From JBEKUY01 sp049514555 (GTDB lineage: Bacteria > Acidobacteriota > Terriglobia > Acidiferrales > UBA7541), in the NCBI GenBank assembly GCA_049514555.1, contig JBEKUY010000006.1:124001-188000 (forward strand): a DNA stretch of 64,000 bases. The letters run 5' to 3'. Below the pieces are notes generated by a model, which was given only the letters and a program-made list of their open reading frames with translations, ran no database searches and had not been told where the DNA came from. Shown one piece after another: positions 43,184-54,541 of this stretch (positions are counted from its first letter, which is position 1; every line of letters begins with the position of its first letter). The translations under genes and the position numbers were made by a program.

Positions 43184-44586
43184 TTCGTGCCGCCCTGGAC
43201 CACAGAAAGATTCTGTTTCGCGCGTTTCTGTTTTCTGTCTGCGCTCTCTGCGCCTCAACGTTGGGCGTCTCTCCGCCCTCGCATGCCGCGGAGAACGCTG
43301 CCGCGAGCGGCTCTTCGCCGCTCGTCATCGAGATGCGCATCGACGGCGAGATCGACCCGGTCATCGCCCCCTTCATTGATTCCGGCATCGACGAGGCGGC
43401 GCGGCGGCATGCATCGCTGGTCCTGATCACTATGGACACGCTGGGCGGTCTGAGCGATTCGATGAAACAGATCATCCAGCACATCCTCGCCTCGCCCGTC
43501 CCTGTTGCCGTGTACGTCTCGCCGATCGGTGCTCGAGGCGCCTCTGCCGGTTTCTACATCCTCCTTTCTGCCGACATCGCGGCGATGGCGCCCGGCACGC
43601 ACACTGGCGCGGCGTCGCCGGTTCTCTCCATCGGCGGATTCCCCGTGCAGATTGCAGATGAGACCATGCGACGCAAGATCATGAACGATGCCACGGCGTT
43701 CCTTCGCAGTTACACCGAAAAGCGCGGCCGCAATCCCCAGCTCGCCGAAACCGCCGTCACCGATGCCAAAGCTTTCACCGAGAAGGAAGCGCTCGACGGC
43801 CACATGATCGACATCGTCTCCAATGGCACGGACGAGCTTCTCGCAAGCCTCGACGGGCGCACCATTACGCGCTTCGACGGTTCGCGCACCGAGCTGCGTC
43901 TCGCTCACGCGGTCCGCTCCGCCTACGAGCTTTCCGCGCGCCAGCGTTTCCTGGCCCGCATCGTCGAGCCGGACGTCTTCTTCATCATGCTGATCCTCGG
44001 CGCGCTCGGCCTGTACACCGAATTCACGCACCCGGGCATGATCGCGCCGGGCGTTATTGGCGGCATCTGCGCCATCCTGGCTCTGTTTGCCATGCACCTG
44101 CTGCCCATCAATTTCGCGGGATTGCTTTTGATCTTTCTGGCGATCGCGCTATTCATTCTGGAGGCCAAGTTCACGAGCCATGGCATTCTCGTCGCCGGCG
44201 GGATTGTGGCGATGATTCTCGGCGCGCTTTTTCTCATTCGCTCGCCGCTCACGCCGGCTGGCGTGAGCTTCGGCATCGCGCTCTCGGCTACGCTGCCTTT
44301 CGCGGTGATCACGGTGTTTCTCATGCGCTTGGTTCTTCGTTCGCGGAAGTGGAAGGCCGCGACTGGAATGGAGGAGCTCGTCGGCTTGGTCGGCGTGGTC
44401 ACTTCGCCCGTCGTCGCCGCTTCCGGTGGCGCAGCTCATGAGGGAATGGCGCGCATCCACAGCGAGCTTTGGCGTGTCGTGTCCACGGCGCCGCTGGCCA
44501 GGGGCCAGCAGGTCCGCGTGATTCGCGTTGAGGGTTTGACTTTGCACGTAGAACCTGCACAATCAGAGCACAACGCCGTACGGTGA
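43180..44586 (+). CDS. NfeD-family membrane serine protease (long form)
   Basis: 468 residues. Signal/first helix, then a ClpP-like protease domain (residues ~45-230): Ser in GARGASAGFYIL and Lys in DAKAFTEKEALDG as the predicted Ser-Lys pair. Several membrane helices (~260-390) and a C-terminal OB-fold NfeD domain (residues ~395-465) follow. Long NfeD proteins cleave the stomatin partner encoded next to them, and here the stomatin-like gene is 44 bp downstream. ATGA overlap with the TPR gene upstream. Confidence 0.9.
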   Translation: MIRAALDHRKILFRAFLFSVCALCASTLGVSPPSHAAENAAASGSSPLVIEMRIDGEIDPVIAPFIDSGIDEAARRHASLVLITMDTLGGLSDSMKQIIQHILASPVPVAVYVSPIGARGASAGFYILLSADIAAMAPGTHTGAASPVLSIGGFPVQIADETMRRKIMNDATAFLRSYTEKRGRNPQLAETAVTDAKAFTEKEALDGHMIDIVSNGTDELLASLDGRTITRFDGSRTELRLAHAVRSAYELSARQRFLARIVEPDVFFIMLILGALGLYTEFTHPGMIAPGVIGGICAILALFAMHLLPINFAGLLLIFLAIALFILEAKFTSHGILVAGGIVAMILGALFLIRSPLTPAGVSFGIALSATLPFAVITVFLMRLVLRSRKWKAATGMEELVGLVGVVTSPVVAASGGAAHEGMARIHSELWRVVSTAPLARGQQVRVIRVEGLTLHVEPAQSEHNAVR

Positions 44587-44630
44587 TCCTCTCGACGTCG
44601 CGAGGACTGCCGCAGACGGAGGAGGCAACC

Positions 44631-45401
44631 ATGATACTCGGCTTCTGGGCTACCATCCTGATCGCCGGCTTTGTCTTGATTTGGTTTTGGAACTCGATCT
44701 ACATCATCAAGGAGTGGGAGCGCGGCGCAGTGTTGCGCCTCGGCCGCATGATTCCGGAAGCCAAGGGCGCCGGCCTGCGCCTGGTCTTCTGGCCGATCGA
44801 AACGCTTTACCGCATCCCGCTCCGCGTCGTGACTCTCGACGTGCCGCCGCAGGACATCATCACCCGCGACAACGTTTCGGTGAAGGTCAACGCCGTCTGT
44901 TACTTTAAGGTTGTGGACGCCAACCGCGCCCTCCGCGAAATCGAAAACTATCTCTTCGCCACCTCGCAGCTCGCCCAGACCACGCTCCGCAGCGTCGTCG
45001 GCCAGTTCGAGCTCGACGAGATCCTTTCTCAGCGCGACAAAGTTAACGAGAAGCTTCAGATCATTCTCGACGAAGATACCGAGGCGTGGGGCATCAAGGT
45101 CACCAAGGTCGAAGTGAAGCAGGTCGATATTCCCGAGCAGATGCAACGCGCCATCGCCCGCCAGGCCGAAGCCGAGCGCGAGCGCCGCGCCAAGGTCATC
45201 CACGCTGACGGTGAGTTCCAAGCTTCTCAAAAACTCGCCGACGCCGCCAAAATTCTGGAAACTCAGCCGGCGGCCATCCAGCTTCGCTATCTCCAGACCC
45301 TTACCGAGATTGGTGTCGAGAAGAACACAACAGTTGTTTTTCCGTTGCCCATCGATATTATCAATAAGTGGGTGGAGGCCATCGGGAGCTTGAGAAAGTA
45401 G
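44631..45401 (+). CDS. Stomatin/slipin-like SPFH protein
   Basis: 256 residues. One N-terminal membrane hairpin helix (LGFWATILIAGFVLIWFWNS), then the SPFH domain (ERGAVLRLGRMIPEAKGAGL.., VDVPEQMQRAIARQAEAERE-type segment) and a coiled-coil rich Ala/Glu stretch. Predicted to oligomerise in the inner membrane as a scaffold and to pair with the NfeD protease upstream. The ATG at 44631 follows GGAGGAGGCAACC. Confidence 0.93.
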   Translation: MILGFWATILIAGFVLIWFWNSIYIIKEWERGAVLRLGRMIPEAKGAGLRLVFWPIETLYRIPLRVVTLDVPPQDIITRDNVSVKVNAVCYFKVVDANRALREIENYLFATSQLAQTTLRSVVGQFELDEILSQRDKVNEKLQIILDEDTEAWGIKVTKVEVKQVDIPEQMQRAIARQAEAERERRAKVIHADGEFQASQKLADAAKILETQPAAIQLRYLQTLTEIGVEKNTTVVFPLPIDIINKWVEAIGSLRK

Positions 45402-45403
45402 AA

Positions 45404-46078
45404 ATGGCTTCAGGAAGATCACGGGGGGGCTCAGGCGACCGCGTCCTCGAAGGGCGCCACGTCATTGGTCTCTTTATCCTGATGCTGCTTTTTTCGGGCG
45501 TGTTCTTCACGCTGGGCTACGTGATGGGGCGCAGCCAGTTTGACAGCCAGGTGGGCGCCGCGCCCCCGCAGCCTTCGCGCGCTCCATCGGATGCCTCACA
45601 CCCGGTGAAATCAGGTCCCGGTTCCAAACCGTCCGCCTCGGGTGGTGCGAATGCGAACCCGGGGGATGCGGCCGGCGATCAAGCGATCTCTGAGTGGGAG
45701 TTCTACAAGGCGGGGTCCTCCAAGCCTGCTTCCGACCATCTCACGAAGCCGGCCTCTTCACCCAAAACCGTCGCCGCTTCCGGTAGCGCGGCTTCAGCAA
45801 GCGTCCGCTCCGCGCCAGCTGCTTCAAAGACCGCTGCGCACGCGCCGCTGATTGCCGGGGGGGCTTACGTCCTGCAAGTCGCTGCGCTGACCAAACAGGC
45901 TGACGCGCTCGTGCTGGCCGGCAGTTTGCAGAAGAAAGAGTTCCCGGCTTTCGTCCTGACTCCCACGGCCGATCATTTCTATCGCGTTCAGGTTGGGCCT
46001 TACGCTGATGCGCAGTCCGCCGACGCCGCCAAGAAAGGTCTCGAGACCGCTGGCTTCAAGGCGATTTTGAAGAAGTAA
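45404..46078 (+). CDS. SPOR-domain membrane protein
   Basis: 224 residues. One N-terminal helix (VIGLFILMLLFSGVFFTLGY), a Pro/Ser/Ala-rich linker of ~120 residues and a C-terminal SPOR domain (YVLQVAALTKQADALVLAGS, FYRVQVGPYADAQSADAA) that binds denuded septal peptidoglycan. Typical of FtsN/DedD-type division accessories. Starts 2 bp after the slipin stop and ends in a 1-base overlap with lnt. Confidence 0.85.
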   Translation: MASGRSRGGSGDRVLEGRHVIGLFILMLLFSGVFFTLGYVMGRSQFDSQVGAAPPQPSRAPSDASHPVKSGPGSKPSASGGANANPGDAAGDQAISEWEFYKAGSSKPASDHLTKPASSPKTVAASGSAASASVRSAPAASKTAAHAPLIAGGAYVLQVAALTKQADALVLAGSLQKKEFPAFVLTPTADHFYRVQVGPYADAQSADAAKKGLETAGFKAILKK

Positions 46079-47676
46079 TGGCCTCCCCGTCCCGGCCAGT
46101 CCGGCTTATGCCTCCACCGGATTCGTCTTCGCCCGCTATTTTCCGTCTCGTGGTCGCCGCGATCTCCGGCGCCGCTCTGGCTTTTTCCTATACCGGGAGC
46201 TACATCGCGGCATTCTCCTGGGTTTGCATCGGGCTCCTGATGATCGTGCTTTTCAAGGCGCGCCCGCTTGTCGCCGCGCTCTGCGGATTCCTCCACGGCG
46301 TAGCTTTCGTCCTGACTTCTCTTTTCTGGATCTCCACCGTACTCGAGGTTCACGGCGGGCTTTCGCGCATCGCGGGAATCGGAGTTGTGCTGCTCGTCGG
46401 GCTCGTGTATGGGGTTTTGGACGGGCTTTTCGCATGGAGCGTGAACCGGCTCGCGGCGAAGAGCATCTCTCGCGCCTGCCTGGCTGCGCCGTTCGTGTGG
46501 GTCACGGTCGAGTTTCTTCGCGATCATCTGCCCAGGATCGCTTTTCCCTGGAATCTCTTGGGCTATCCCGCCGCAGCCAATCTTGCTTTTGTGCAATTGA
46601 CGACCGTCACCGGAATCTTCGGCCTGTCGTTCATCGTTGCGGCCTACAACGCGCTTTTTGTTTGGGCGGATGCGGCTTCCGAAGAGTATCCCGCGCGCAT
46701 ACGGTATGGGACGCTCGGTGGCGCCACCCTCGTTCTCATAGTGATCGCCTTCGCAGGGCCAAGAATCGTTCCCGAGGCGCACGCGAGCCATTGGGCTCGC
46801 CTCATCCAACCCAATCTCCCCGAAGAGATGGTTTATCCGACCGATTGGTATGCCGCGCACAAGGGCGAACTCGAAGACCTCGAACGCCTCAGCCTTCTTC
46901 CTGGCGCGCATCCGCCCGACTTGCTCGTCTGGCCCGAGATGCCCACCCCGTTTTCTTACCAGGACCCGCGCTTCGCCCCGCGCGCCTTCGCGCTCGCCCG
47001 CGCCACGGGCGTGCCGTTCTTGAGCGGCGTCATTGAATGGGAGCCGGTCCAGGTGGGCGGCGCCACACATCTTCTGCCGTATAACAGCGCTGTTCTGCTC
47101 GACGCGCAAGGCAGGCGCATCTTTTCCTACGACAAGACCCACCTCGTGCCCTTCGGAGAGTTCGAGCCTTTCCCCCTTTTCCATCGCGTCGTCACCAGCA
47201 TCTCCAACGAGGTCGGCGGATTCGAGGCCGGGCATGTCCGCTCGGCCGGAACATTCCCCAGCGGCCATCGGTTCGGCGTCTTCATTTGCTACGAGTCGAT
47301 TTTCCCCGGAGAGATCCGCCAGTTCACCGCGGACGGCGCCGAACTGCTCATCAACATCTCGAATGACGGCTGGTTCGGCCGCTCCGCTGCCCCCCAGCAG
47401 CATCTGCGGATGGCGCGGGTTCGTGCCGTCGAAAACCGCCGCTGGATCATTCGCGATACCAACAACGGCTACACAGTTTCCATCGATCCCTACGGCCGCA
47501 TCGTGGCGGGCATTCCTACTGACCGGCGTTCCTTTCTCGATGCGCCCTATGATTTCCGCTCCGACCGCACGCTGTACGTCCGTCGGGGAGACTGGCTCGC
47601 CTGGCTCTGCGTGTTCGCGAGTATTCTCTTCCTGTTTCTGACGTTTGGACGGAGGGGGAAGTCCGCCTTACAATAG
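46078..47676 (+). CDS. lnt: Apolipoprotein N-acyltransferase
   Basis: 532-residue inner-membrane enzyme adding the third acyl chain to lipoproteins. N-terminal ~8 helices, then a carbon-nitrogen hydrolase domain with catalytic Glu in VWPEMPTPFSY, Lys in YDKTHLVPFGEFEPF and Cys in FGVFICYESIFPG. The GWFG motif region (NDGWFGRSAAPQQHLRMAR) is intact. Translationally coupled to the SPOR gene. Confidence 0.95.
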   Translation: MASPSRPVRLMPPPDSSSPAIFRLVVAAISGAALAFSYTGSYIAAFSWVCIGLLMIVLFKARPLVAALCGFLHGVAFVLTSLFWISTVLEVHGGLSRIAGIGVVLLVGLVYGVLDGLFAWSVNRLAAKSISRACLAAPFVWVTVEFLRDHLPRIAFPWNLLGYPAAANLAFVQLTTVTGIFGLSFIVAAYNALFVWADAASEEYPARIRYGTLGGATLVLIVIAFAGPRIVPEAHASHWARLIQPNLPEEMVYPTDWYAAHKGELEDLERLSLLPGAHPPDLLVWPEMPTPFSYQDPRFAPRAFALARATGVPFLSGVIEWEPVQVGGATHLLPYNSAVLLDAQGRRIFSYDKTHLVPFGEFEPFPLFHRVVTSISNEVGGFEAGHVRSAGTFPSGHRFGVFICYESIFPGEIRQFTADGAELLINISNDGWFGRSAAPQQHLRMARVRAVENRRWIIRDTNNGYTVSIDPYGRIVAGIPTDRRSFLDAPYDFRSDRTLYVRRGDWLAWLCVFASILFLFLTFGRRGKSALQ

Positions 47677-47680
47677 GTCC

Positions 47681-48839
47681 ATGATCCTCGAAGACCTCCA
47701 GCATCGCTACGAACAACTGAAGCATCGCATCGAGCTCGTCCGGAGCTACCTTTGACGTTGCCGCCGCCCGCCAGCAGATCGCTCAGCTGGAAATAAAGGC
47801 TGGCCGGCCCGACTTCTGGCAGAACCAGGAGGAAGCTCAACGTGTTCTTCGCGAGCGCAAGCAGGCCGAAGAACAAGTCGTTGCGGAAGAGAAGTTGACG
47901 CGACTCTCGGGGGACATCGAGGCCTACATCTCTCTGGCCCGCGAGGAATCGAACGCCCAGCAGCGCGAAGAACTTCTGAGCGAACTCTCGCGGGAAATCG
48001 ACACCATCGAGAGTTTCGTGGCCGAGCTGGAAACCAAGACCCTGCTCTCCGGCGAGAACGATCATATGAACGCCATCATGACGATCAAACCCGGCGCCGG
48101 CGGCACCGAATCGCAGGACTGGGCCGAGATGCTTCTGCGCATGTACCTCCGCTGGGCCGAGCGCAAAGGCTTTCACGCGGCAGTCCTCGACGAGACGCCT
48201 GGTGAGGAAGCCGGTATCAAGGCCGCCACCGTCCAAGTCGAGGGCGAAAACGCCTACGGTCTGCTCTCCACCGAAACCGGCGTTCACCGCCTTGTGCGCA
48301 TCTCCCCGTTCGACCAGGCCGCCCGCCGCCACACTTCGTTCGCGTCCGTCTTCGTCATCCCCGAGGTGGACGACCACATCGAGATCAACGTCCGTCCGGA
48401 AGAACTCCGCGTCGACACTTTCCGCGCCGGCGGCCACGGCGGGCAGAACGTAAACAAGGTCGAGACCGCGGTGCGCATCACGCATCTGCCGTCGGGCATC
48501 GTGGCGCAGTGCCAAACGGAGCGCAGCCAGCATAAGAACCGCGAGCTGGCGATGAAGCTCCTCCGCTCCCGCCTCTACGAACTCGAGCTCGAAAGACGCA
48601 AGCAGGCCTCGGACAAGCTCGACGAATCGAAGCTCGACATTAGCTTCGGCAGCCAGATCCGGTCTTACGTCTTGCAGCCTTACCGGCTCATCAAGGACCA
48701 CCGCACGAAATTCGAGGTCGGCGACGTGGACCGCGTCCTCGACGGCGACATTGATCCATTCATCCGGACTTTCCTCATGGCGCGCAAGAACAAGGGCCTG
48801 GCTGCCCCCGCCAGCGTCGATTCCGCCGATATCGAGTAG
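47681..48839 (+). CDS. prfB: Peptide chain release factor 2, with +1 programmed frameshift
   Basis: Recognises UGA and UAA stop codons and triggers peptide release. Codons 1-24 (MILEDLQHRYEQL...SYL) end at CTT TGA C; the +1 frame then runs ~361 codons to 48839. The GGQ motif is in GGHGGQNVNKVETA. About 385 residues in total after the shift, as for other RF2. The frameshift is the classical autoregulatory site: low RF2 lets ribosomes slip and make more RF2. It closes the envelope cluster, 4 bp after lnt. Confidence 0.95.
47750..47756 (+). other. prfB recoding site CTTTGAC
   Basis: CTT followed by in-frame TGA at 47753-47755 and C: the standard RF2 slip site. A short Shine-Dalgarno-like GGAG lies 4 bases before the CTT codon, as expected for stimulating the shift. 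Confidence 0.93.
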
Positions 48840-48928
48840 GCAGGCGCTTCCCCAATTTGCCCAGGAATTTCCATTCAGAGCCCAAAATCGCCTTTCGACC
48901 TTGCGCTAACGCATTCTGATTCAATACG

Positions 48929-48957
48929 TTGACACAATCGGCGTGCGGATGTTAGCT
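48929..48957 (+). promoter_or_regulatory. Putative promoter of metK-ahcY
   Basis: TTGACA (48929-48934), 17-bp spacer, TTAGCT (48952-48957). The -10 match is poor but the -35 is perfect. No SAM riboswitch fold could be recognised in the ~85-bp leader before the TTG start at 49042. Confidence 0.45.
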
Positions 48958-49041
48958 TGCTATGTTGCGAACGGGCCCGAGTGTACCTGCGGCTGGGCCG
49001 CTGAATTGATTCCTTCCTGAATCCATTAAGGAGAGACTGTT

Positions 49042-50232
49042 TTGAGTTTGTATGCCCGGAACTTCTCGTTTACCTCGGAGTCGGTGACTGAAGGCCACCC
49101 CGACAAGATCGCCGATCAGATTTCTGACGCTGTACTGGACGAGGTCCTGCGCCAGGACCCCAAAGGCCGCGTGGCCTGTGAGACGTTGGTCACGACGGGC
49201 CTTGCCGTCATCGCGGGCGAAATCACTACTTCCGCTCATCTCGAATACAACGACATCGTCCGCGAGGTCATTCGCGATGTCGGCTACACCCGCGCCAAGT
49301 TCGGCTATGACGCGGATACCTGCGGAGTCATCTGCGCCATCAAGCGCCAGTCCCCCGATATCGCCATGGGGGTGGATACCGGCGGGGCCGGCGATCAGGG
49401 CCTCATGTTCGGTTTCGCCTGCGACGAGACCGCCGAACTGATGCCCATGCCCATCCAGCTCGCGCATCGGCTCACGCAGCGCCTCGCGGAAATCCGCAAG
49501 TCCGGCCTGGTCGATTTCCTCCGGCCCGACGGCAAGTCTCAGGTCACCGTCGAGTACCGCGACGGCCGGCCCGCGCGCGTGGATTGCGTGGTGGTCTCCA
49601 CGCAGCACGGCGAGAAGGTTTCGAACGTGGACCTCCGCGACGCCGTCATGGAGCACGTCATCCGGCCCATCATTCCCGCCGCCATGCTCGATAAGGACAC
49701 CAAATACCACATCAATCCCACCGGACGCTTCGTTATCGGCGGGCCCATGGGCGACGCGGGACTCACCGGCCGCAAGATCATCGTGGACACCTACGGCGGC
49801 TACAGCCGTCACGGCGGCGGTGCTCTTTCCGGCAAGGATCCCACCAAGGTGGACCGCTCGGCCTGCTACATGGCCCGTTACATCGCCAAGAACCTGGTCG
49901 CCGCGGGCGTCGCGCGCAAGGCTGAGGTTCAGATCGCCTACGCCATTGGCGTTGCCGAACCCGTCTCCGTCATGGCCGAGACCTTCGGCACCGGCACTCT
50001 TCCCGAGGAAAAAATCACCCGGCTGATCCGGGAGTTTTTCCCGCTCACGCCCAAGGGAATCATCGAGGCGCTTGATTTGCGCCGCCCCATTTACAGGGCC
50101 ACGGCCGCGTACGGCCATTTCGGACGCACCGGCCCGGGCTTCACCTGGGAACGCACCGACCGCGCCGACGCCCTGCGCAAAGCGGCCGGTCTCACTGCCA
50201 CCCTGGCCGCAGAAGCGGTAGCCCGGCGCTGA
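49042..50232 (+). CDS. metK: S-adenosylmethionine synthetase
   Basis: 396 residues; makes SAM from methionine and ATP. Motifs EGHPDKIADQISDAVLDEVL at the N-terminus, GAGDQGLMFGFACDET in the core and GGGALSGKDPTKVDRSACY in the ATP/Met site are all intact. The start is TTG at 49042 with AAGGAGA ~8 bases upstream. Followed by ahcY 44 bp later: together they run half of the activated-methyl cycle. Confidence 0.97.
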   Translation: MSLYARNFSFTSESVTEGHPDKIADQISDAVLDEVLRQDPKGRVACETLVTTGLAVIAGEITTSAHLEYNDIVREVIRDVGYTRAKFGYDADTCGVICAIKRQSPDIAMGVDTGGAGDQGLMFGFACDETAELMPMPIQLAHRLTQRLAEIRKSGLVDFLRPDGKSQVTVEYRDGRPARVDCVVVSTQHGEKVSNVDLRDAVMEHVIRPIIPAAMLDKDTKYHINPTGRFVIGGPMGDAGLTGRKIIVDTYGGYSRHGGGALSGKDPTKVDRSACYMARYIAKNLVAAGVARKAEVQIAYAIGVAEPVSVMAETFGTGTLPEEKITRLIREFFPLTPKGIIEALDLRRPIYRATAAYGHFGRTGPGFTWERTDRADALRKAAGLTATLAAEAVARR

Positions 50233-50276
50233 CATCGCCGACAGAATTCACAGCCATCTCACAAGGGAGGATTCGT

Positions 50277-51551
<1,275 letters not shown>

Positions 51552-51657
51552 GCCTCATTACAGGGTCGGCCCTCAGTCCGTGTTATCTTTGTAGGGGCGC
51601 TCGCTGAGGCGGGCGCCTCTGCTGTCGTAAGGGCTGTTCTTCATCCGAGCTACAACG

Positions 51658-53118
51658 ATGTGGGACCTTTCCTCATGCGCACTCAGCACGGCGCGCCTGC
51701 GCGGCGCGACCTACGCGGACGCCCGCGTGATGGATGTTCGCCACCGCGATGTCTCCACCAAGAATGGAGAGGTCGGCACCGTCGCGGAATCAGTTTCCTA
51801 CGGCATCGGCATTCGCGTCATCGCCAATGGCGCGTGGGGATTTGCTGCTACCGATCGGTTGACCCGCGCAGGCATCCAAGCATGCGCCGCACAAGCCGTG
51901 GCCATCGCTAAGGCATCGGCGCTCACCAAGCGCGCCGACGTGGTCATGGCTCCCGAGCAGCCTTTCGTGGATAGCTGGCAGAGCCCCTTCCTGAAAGACC
52001 CGTTTGAAATCCCTATCGAGAGCCAGCTCGATCTTCTTCTTTCGGCTGATGCCGAAATGCGCCGCGTGAAAGGCGTGACGCTCGCGGAAACTGGAATGAG
52101 TTTTCGCAAGCTCGACGTCTGGTTTGCGTCGTCCATCGGTTCACGCATCCATCAACGCAAGGTTTCCTCGGGCTGCGGCATCGTCGCCACGAGTTTTCGC
52201 GGAAGCGAAATCCAGAAACGTTCGTACCCAAGCAGCTTCGGCGGACAGCACGCGCTTCAGGGCTACGAACTGGTTGAATCGCTGGAAATCGTCCGGCACG
52301 CTCCGCGCGTGGCCGAGGAAGCGGTCGCGCTCCATGGCGCCGCGCAGTGTCCCGAGAGCACCGGCACCATCATCCTCGACGGTAGCCAGCTTGGCCTGCA
52401 GATTCACGAGTCCATCGGCCATCCCATCGAACTCGACCGTGTCCTAGGCCAGGAAGCCAATTTTGCGGGCATGAGCTTCCTCACGCTCGAAAAGCTGGGG
52501 AAACTCCGCTACGGCTCCGAGATCGTCAACGTGGTGGCCGATGCGCGTCTCGAGCACGGGCCGGGTCTGGGCACCTTCGCCTACGATGACGAGGGCGTCT
52601 CCGCGCAGTGCACCGATATCATCAAGGACGGCCTCTTCACCGGCTACCTCTCGAACCGCGAGACCGCCGCGGCCATCGGCCTGGCACGTTCCTCCGGCAC
52701 GATGCGCGCCGAATCCTGGAACCGCCTGCCCATCATCCGCATGACCAACATTTCCATTCTGCCCGGTCAGTGGTCTCCCGGCGACCTCGTCGCTGATACC
52801 GACGACGGGATTTGGATGGAGACTAATCGCTCCTGGTCGATTGACGACCGCCGTTACCATTTTCAGTTCTCCACCGAAATCGGCTGGGAGATCAAGGGCG
52901 GGAAGAAAACGCGCATGCTGAAGAATCCGAGCTATAGCGGCATCACCACTGAGTTCTGGAATAGCTGCGACGCCATCTGCTCGCGGAAACACTGGACGCT
53001 CTGGGGCACGCCGAATTGCGGCAAGGGCCAGCCGCAGCAAACCATGGGCACCGGCCACGGCGCCGCTCCCGCGCGCTTCCGCAACGTCAAAATTGGCTCG
53101 GCCTTCTCCGAATTATGA
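51658..53118 (+). CDS. tldD: TldD-family metalloprotease subunit
   Basis: 486 residues. The zinc motif IHESIGHPIELDR (HExxxH) is intact, so this is the catalytic half. TldD/TldE heterodimers degrade unfolded peptides and process modified peptides such as microcin precursors. The next gene, overlapping by 4 bp, is the TldE half. Start ATG at 51658 has no strong ribosome binding site. Confidence 0.88.
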   Translation: MWDLSSCALSTARLRGATYADARVMDVRHRDVSTKNGEVGTVAESVSYGIGIRVIANGAWGFAATDRLTRAGIQACAAQAVAIAKASALTKRADVVMAPEQPFVDSWQSPFLKDPFEIPIESQLDLLLSADAEMRRVKGVTLAETGMSFRKLDVWFASSIGSRIHQRKVSSGCGIVATSFRGSEIQKRSYPSSFGGQHALQGYELVESLEIVRHAPRVAEEAVALHGAAQCPESTGTIILDGSQLGLQIHESIGHPIELDRVLGQEANFAGMSFLTLEKLGKLRYGSEIVNVVADARLEHGPGLGTFAYDDEGVSAQCTDIIKDGLFTGYLSNRETAAAIGLARSSGTMRAESWNRLPIIRMTNISILPGQWSPGDLVADTDDGIWMETNRSWSIDDRRYHFQFSTEIGWEIKGGKKTRMLKNPSYSGITTEFWNSCDAICSRKHWTLWGTPNCGKGQPQQTMGTGHGAAPARFRNVKIGSAFSEL

Positions 53119-54494
53119 CTCGCGCGCGCATTCACGCCAGTCGCCCCGCCGCGGAACAGCTCCTCTCCGACGCCGAGCTGCGCCGTCTCGCCGAAGCGGT
53201 CTTCCGCGCGAGCGACGCCGACGAGACCGAAGTCCACATCGACGTCGTCTCCGACGCCCTCACTCGCTTCGCCAATAATTCCATCCACCAGAACGTCGCC
53301 GAACAGAACCTCACCGTTTCCGTCCGCACCGTTTACGATGGCCGCACCGCTCGCGCCACGACCAATCGCACCGACGCCGACTCTCTCCGTCAGGTCGTGA
53401 ACGCCAGCGCCTCGCTCGCGCGCAGCCAGCCGAAGAATCCGCGCCTGCTTCCCATGCCCGGCCCGCAGAAATATGCGCGCGTCCACCGTTTTGTCGGTCG
53501 CACTGCCCAAGCTTCTCCCGCGGACCGCGCTCGCGCCGTCCGCGGTGTCTGCGAGCTTGCCGCGAAGCGCGATCAGACTGCCGCGGGAATCTTTACGACC
53601 GGCGCGATGCAGTTCGCCATGGCCAATTCGCGCGGGCTCTTCGCCGCCTATCGTCAAACCCGCGCAGAATTTTCCGTCACCATGCTCGAGTCTGATTCTT
53701 CCGGCTGGGCCAAGGCCAATTCTCCCGATGTCTCCGCGCTCGAGCCGCTCGCGCTTGCCGTTCGCGCCTCCGAAAAAGCCGAGCGTTCCCGCCAGCCGCA
53801 CGAGCTTCTGCCTGGCCGCTACACCGTCATCCTCGAGCCTGCTGCGGTCCTCGATCTCGTCGGCTTTCTCTTCTACGATTTTGCCGCCACGGCGATTCGC
53901 GATCAGCGCTCCTGCTTCAATCGCCGCATGGGCAAGCGGGTCTTGGGCCGCAACATCACCATCTGGGACGACGTCACCCATCCGCTGCAGACGGGCGCTC
54001 CGTTCGATGGCGAGGGCATTCCTCGTCAGAAAGTCCTTCTCGTTGATCGCGGCATTCCCGAAAACCTCGTCTACTCGCGCGCCGCTGCCAAGGAAATGCG
54101 CAAGCGGCCCACCGGTCACGGCTTCGCACTTCCCAACGAATACGGCGAGGCGTCGATGAACCTCGTCTTCGCCGGAGGCAAGTCCTCGGTCGACGAAATG
54201 ATTGCCTCGACGGATCGGGGCCTGCTCGTCACGCGCCTCTGGTACATCCGCGAAGTCGATCCCTACGAAAAAGTGCTCACCGGAATGACTCGCGACGGCA
54301 CATTCCTCATCGAAAATGGCCGCATCGCTGGCGGCATTCGCAATTTCCGGTTTAATCAGAGCGTTCTGGAGATGCTCTCAAACGTCGAAGCGCTCGGCCC
54401 TGCCGTCCGCGCCGCCGGAGAAGAGGCCTTCGAGATGGTCGTCCCCCCGATGAAGGTCCGCGACTTCCGCTTCACCGAAGTCACCAAGTTCTAG
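53115..54494 (+). CDS. TldE/PmbA-like partner subunit
   Basis: 459 residues from the ATG at 53115, which overlaps the TldD stop (ATGA). Related to TldD but lacking the HExxxH motif, as expected for the non-catalytic half. Core strands (VHIDVVSDALTRFANNSIHQN, RYTVILEPAAVLDLVGFLF, VPPMKVRDFRFTEVTKF at the end) match the PmbA/TldA fold. Forms the presumed complex with the upstream product. Confidence 0.86.
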   Translation: MTRARIHASRPAAEQLLSDAELRRLAEAVFRASDADETEVHIDVVSDALTRFANNSIHQNVAEQNLTVSVRTVYDGRTARATTNRTDADSLRQVVNASASLARSQPKNPRLLPMPGPQKYARVHRFVGRTAQASPADRARAVRGVCELAAKRDQTAAGIFTTGAMQFAMANSRGLFAAYRQTRAEFSVTMLESDSSGWAKANSPDVSALEPLALAVRASEKAERSRQPHELLPGRYTVILEPAAVLDLVGFLFYDFAATAIRDQRSCFNRRMGKRVLGRNITIWDDVTHPLQTGAPFDGEGIPRQKVLLVDRGIPENLVYSRAAAKEMRKRPTGHGFALPNEYGEASMNLVFAGGKSSVDEMIASTDRGLLVTRLWYIREVDPYEKVLTGMTRDGTFLIENGRIAGGIRNFRFNQSVLEMLSNVEALGPAVRAAGEEAFEMVVPPMKVRDFRFTEVTKF

Positions 54495-54510
54495 CGCTGT
54501 TCGTTGGGTA

Positions 54511-54530
54511 GCACAGCCTTGAGGCTGTGC
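54511..54530. repeat. Palindromic hairpin, REP-like
   Basis: GCACAGCC-TTGA-GGCTGTGC, 8-bp perfect stem and 4-base loop, in the 47 bp between convergent genes. No T run on either side. It could terminate both genes, or be a dispersed REP-type repeat. Confidence 0.5.
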
Positions 54531-54541
54531 GAGCGGTCCGC

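Noticed and set aside
48840..49041. SAM riboswitch upstream of metK
   Set aside because: No conserved riboswitch core or terminator found; only a promoter-like pair.
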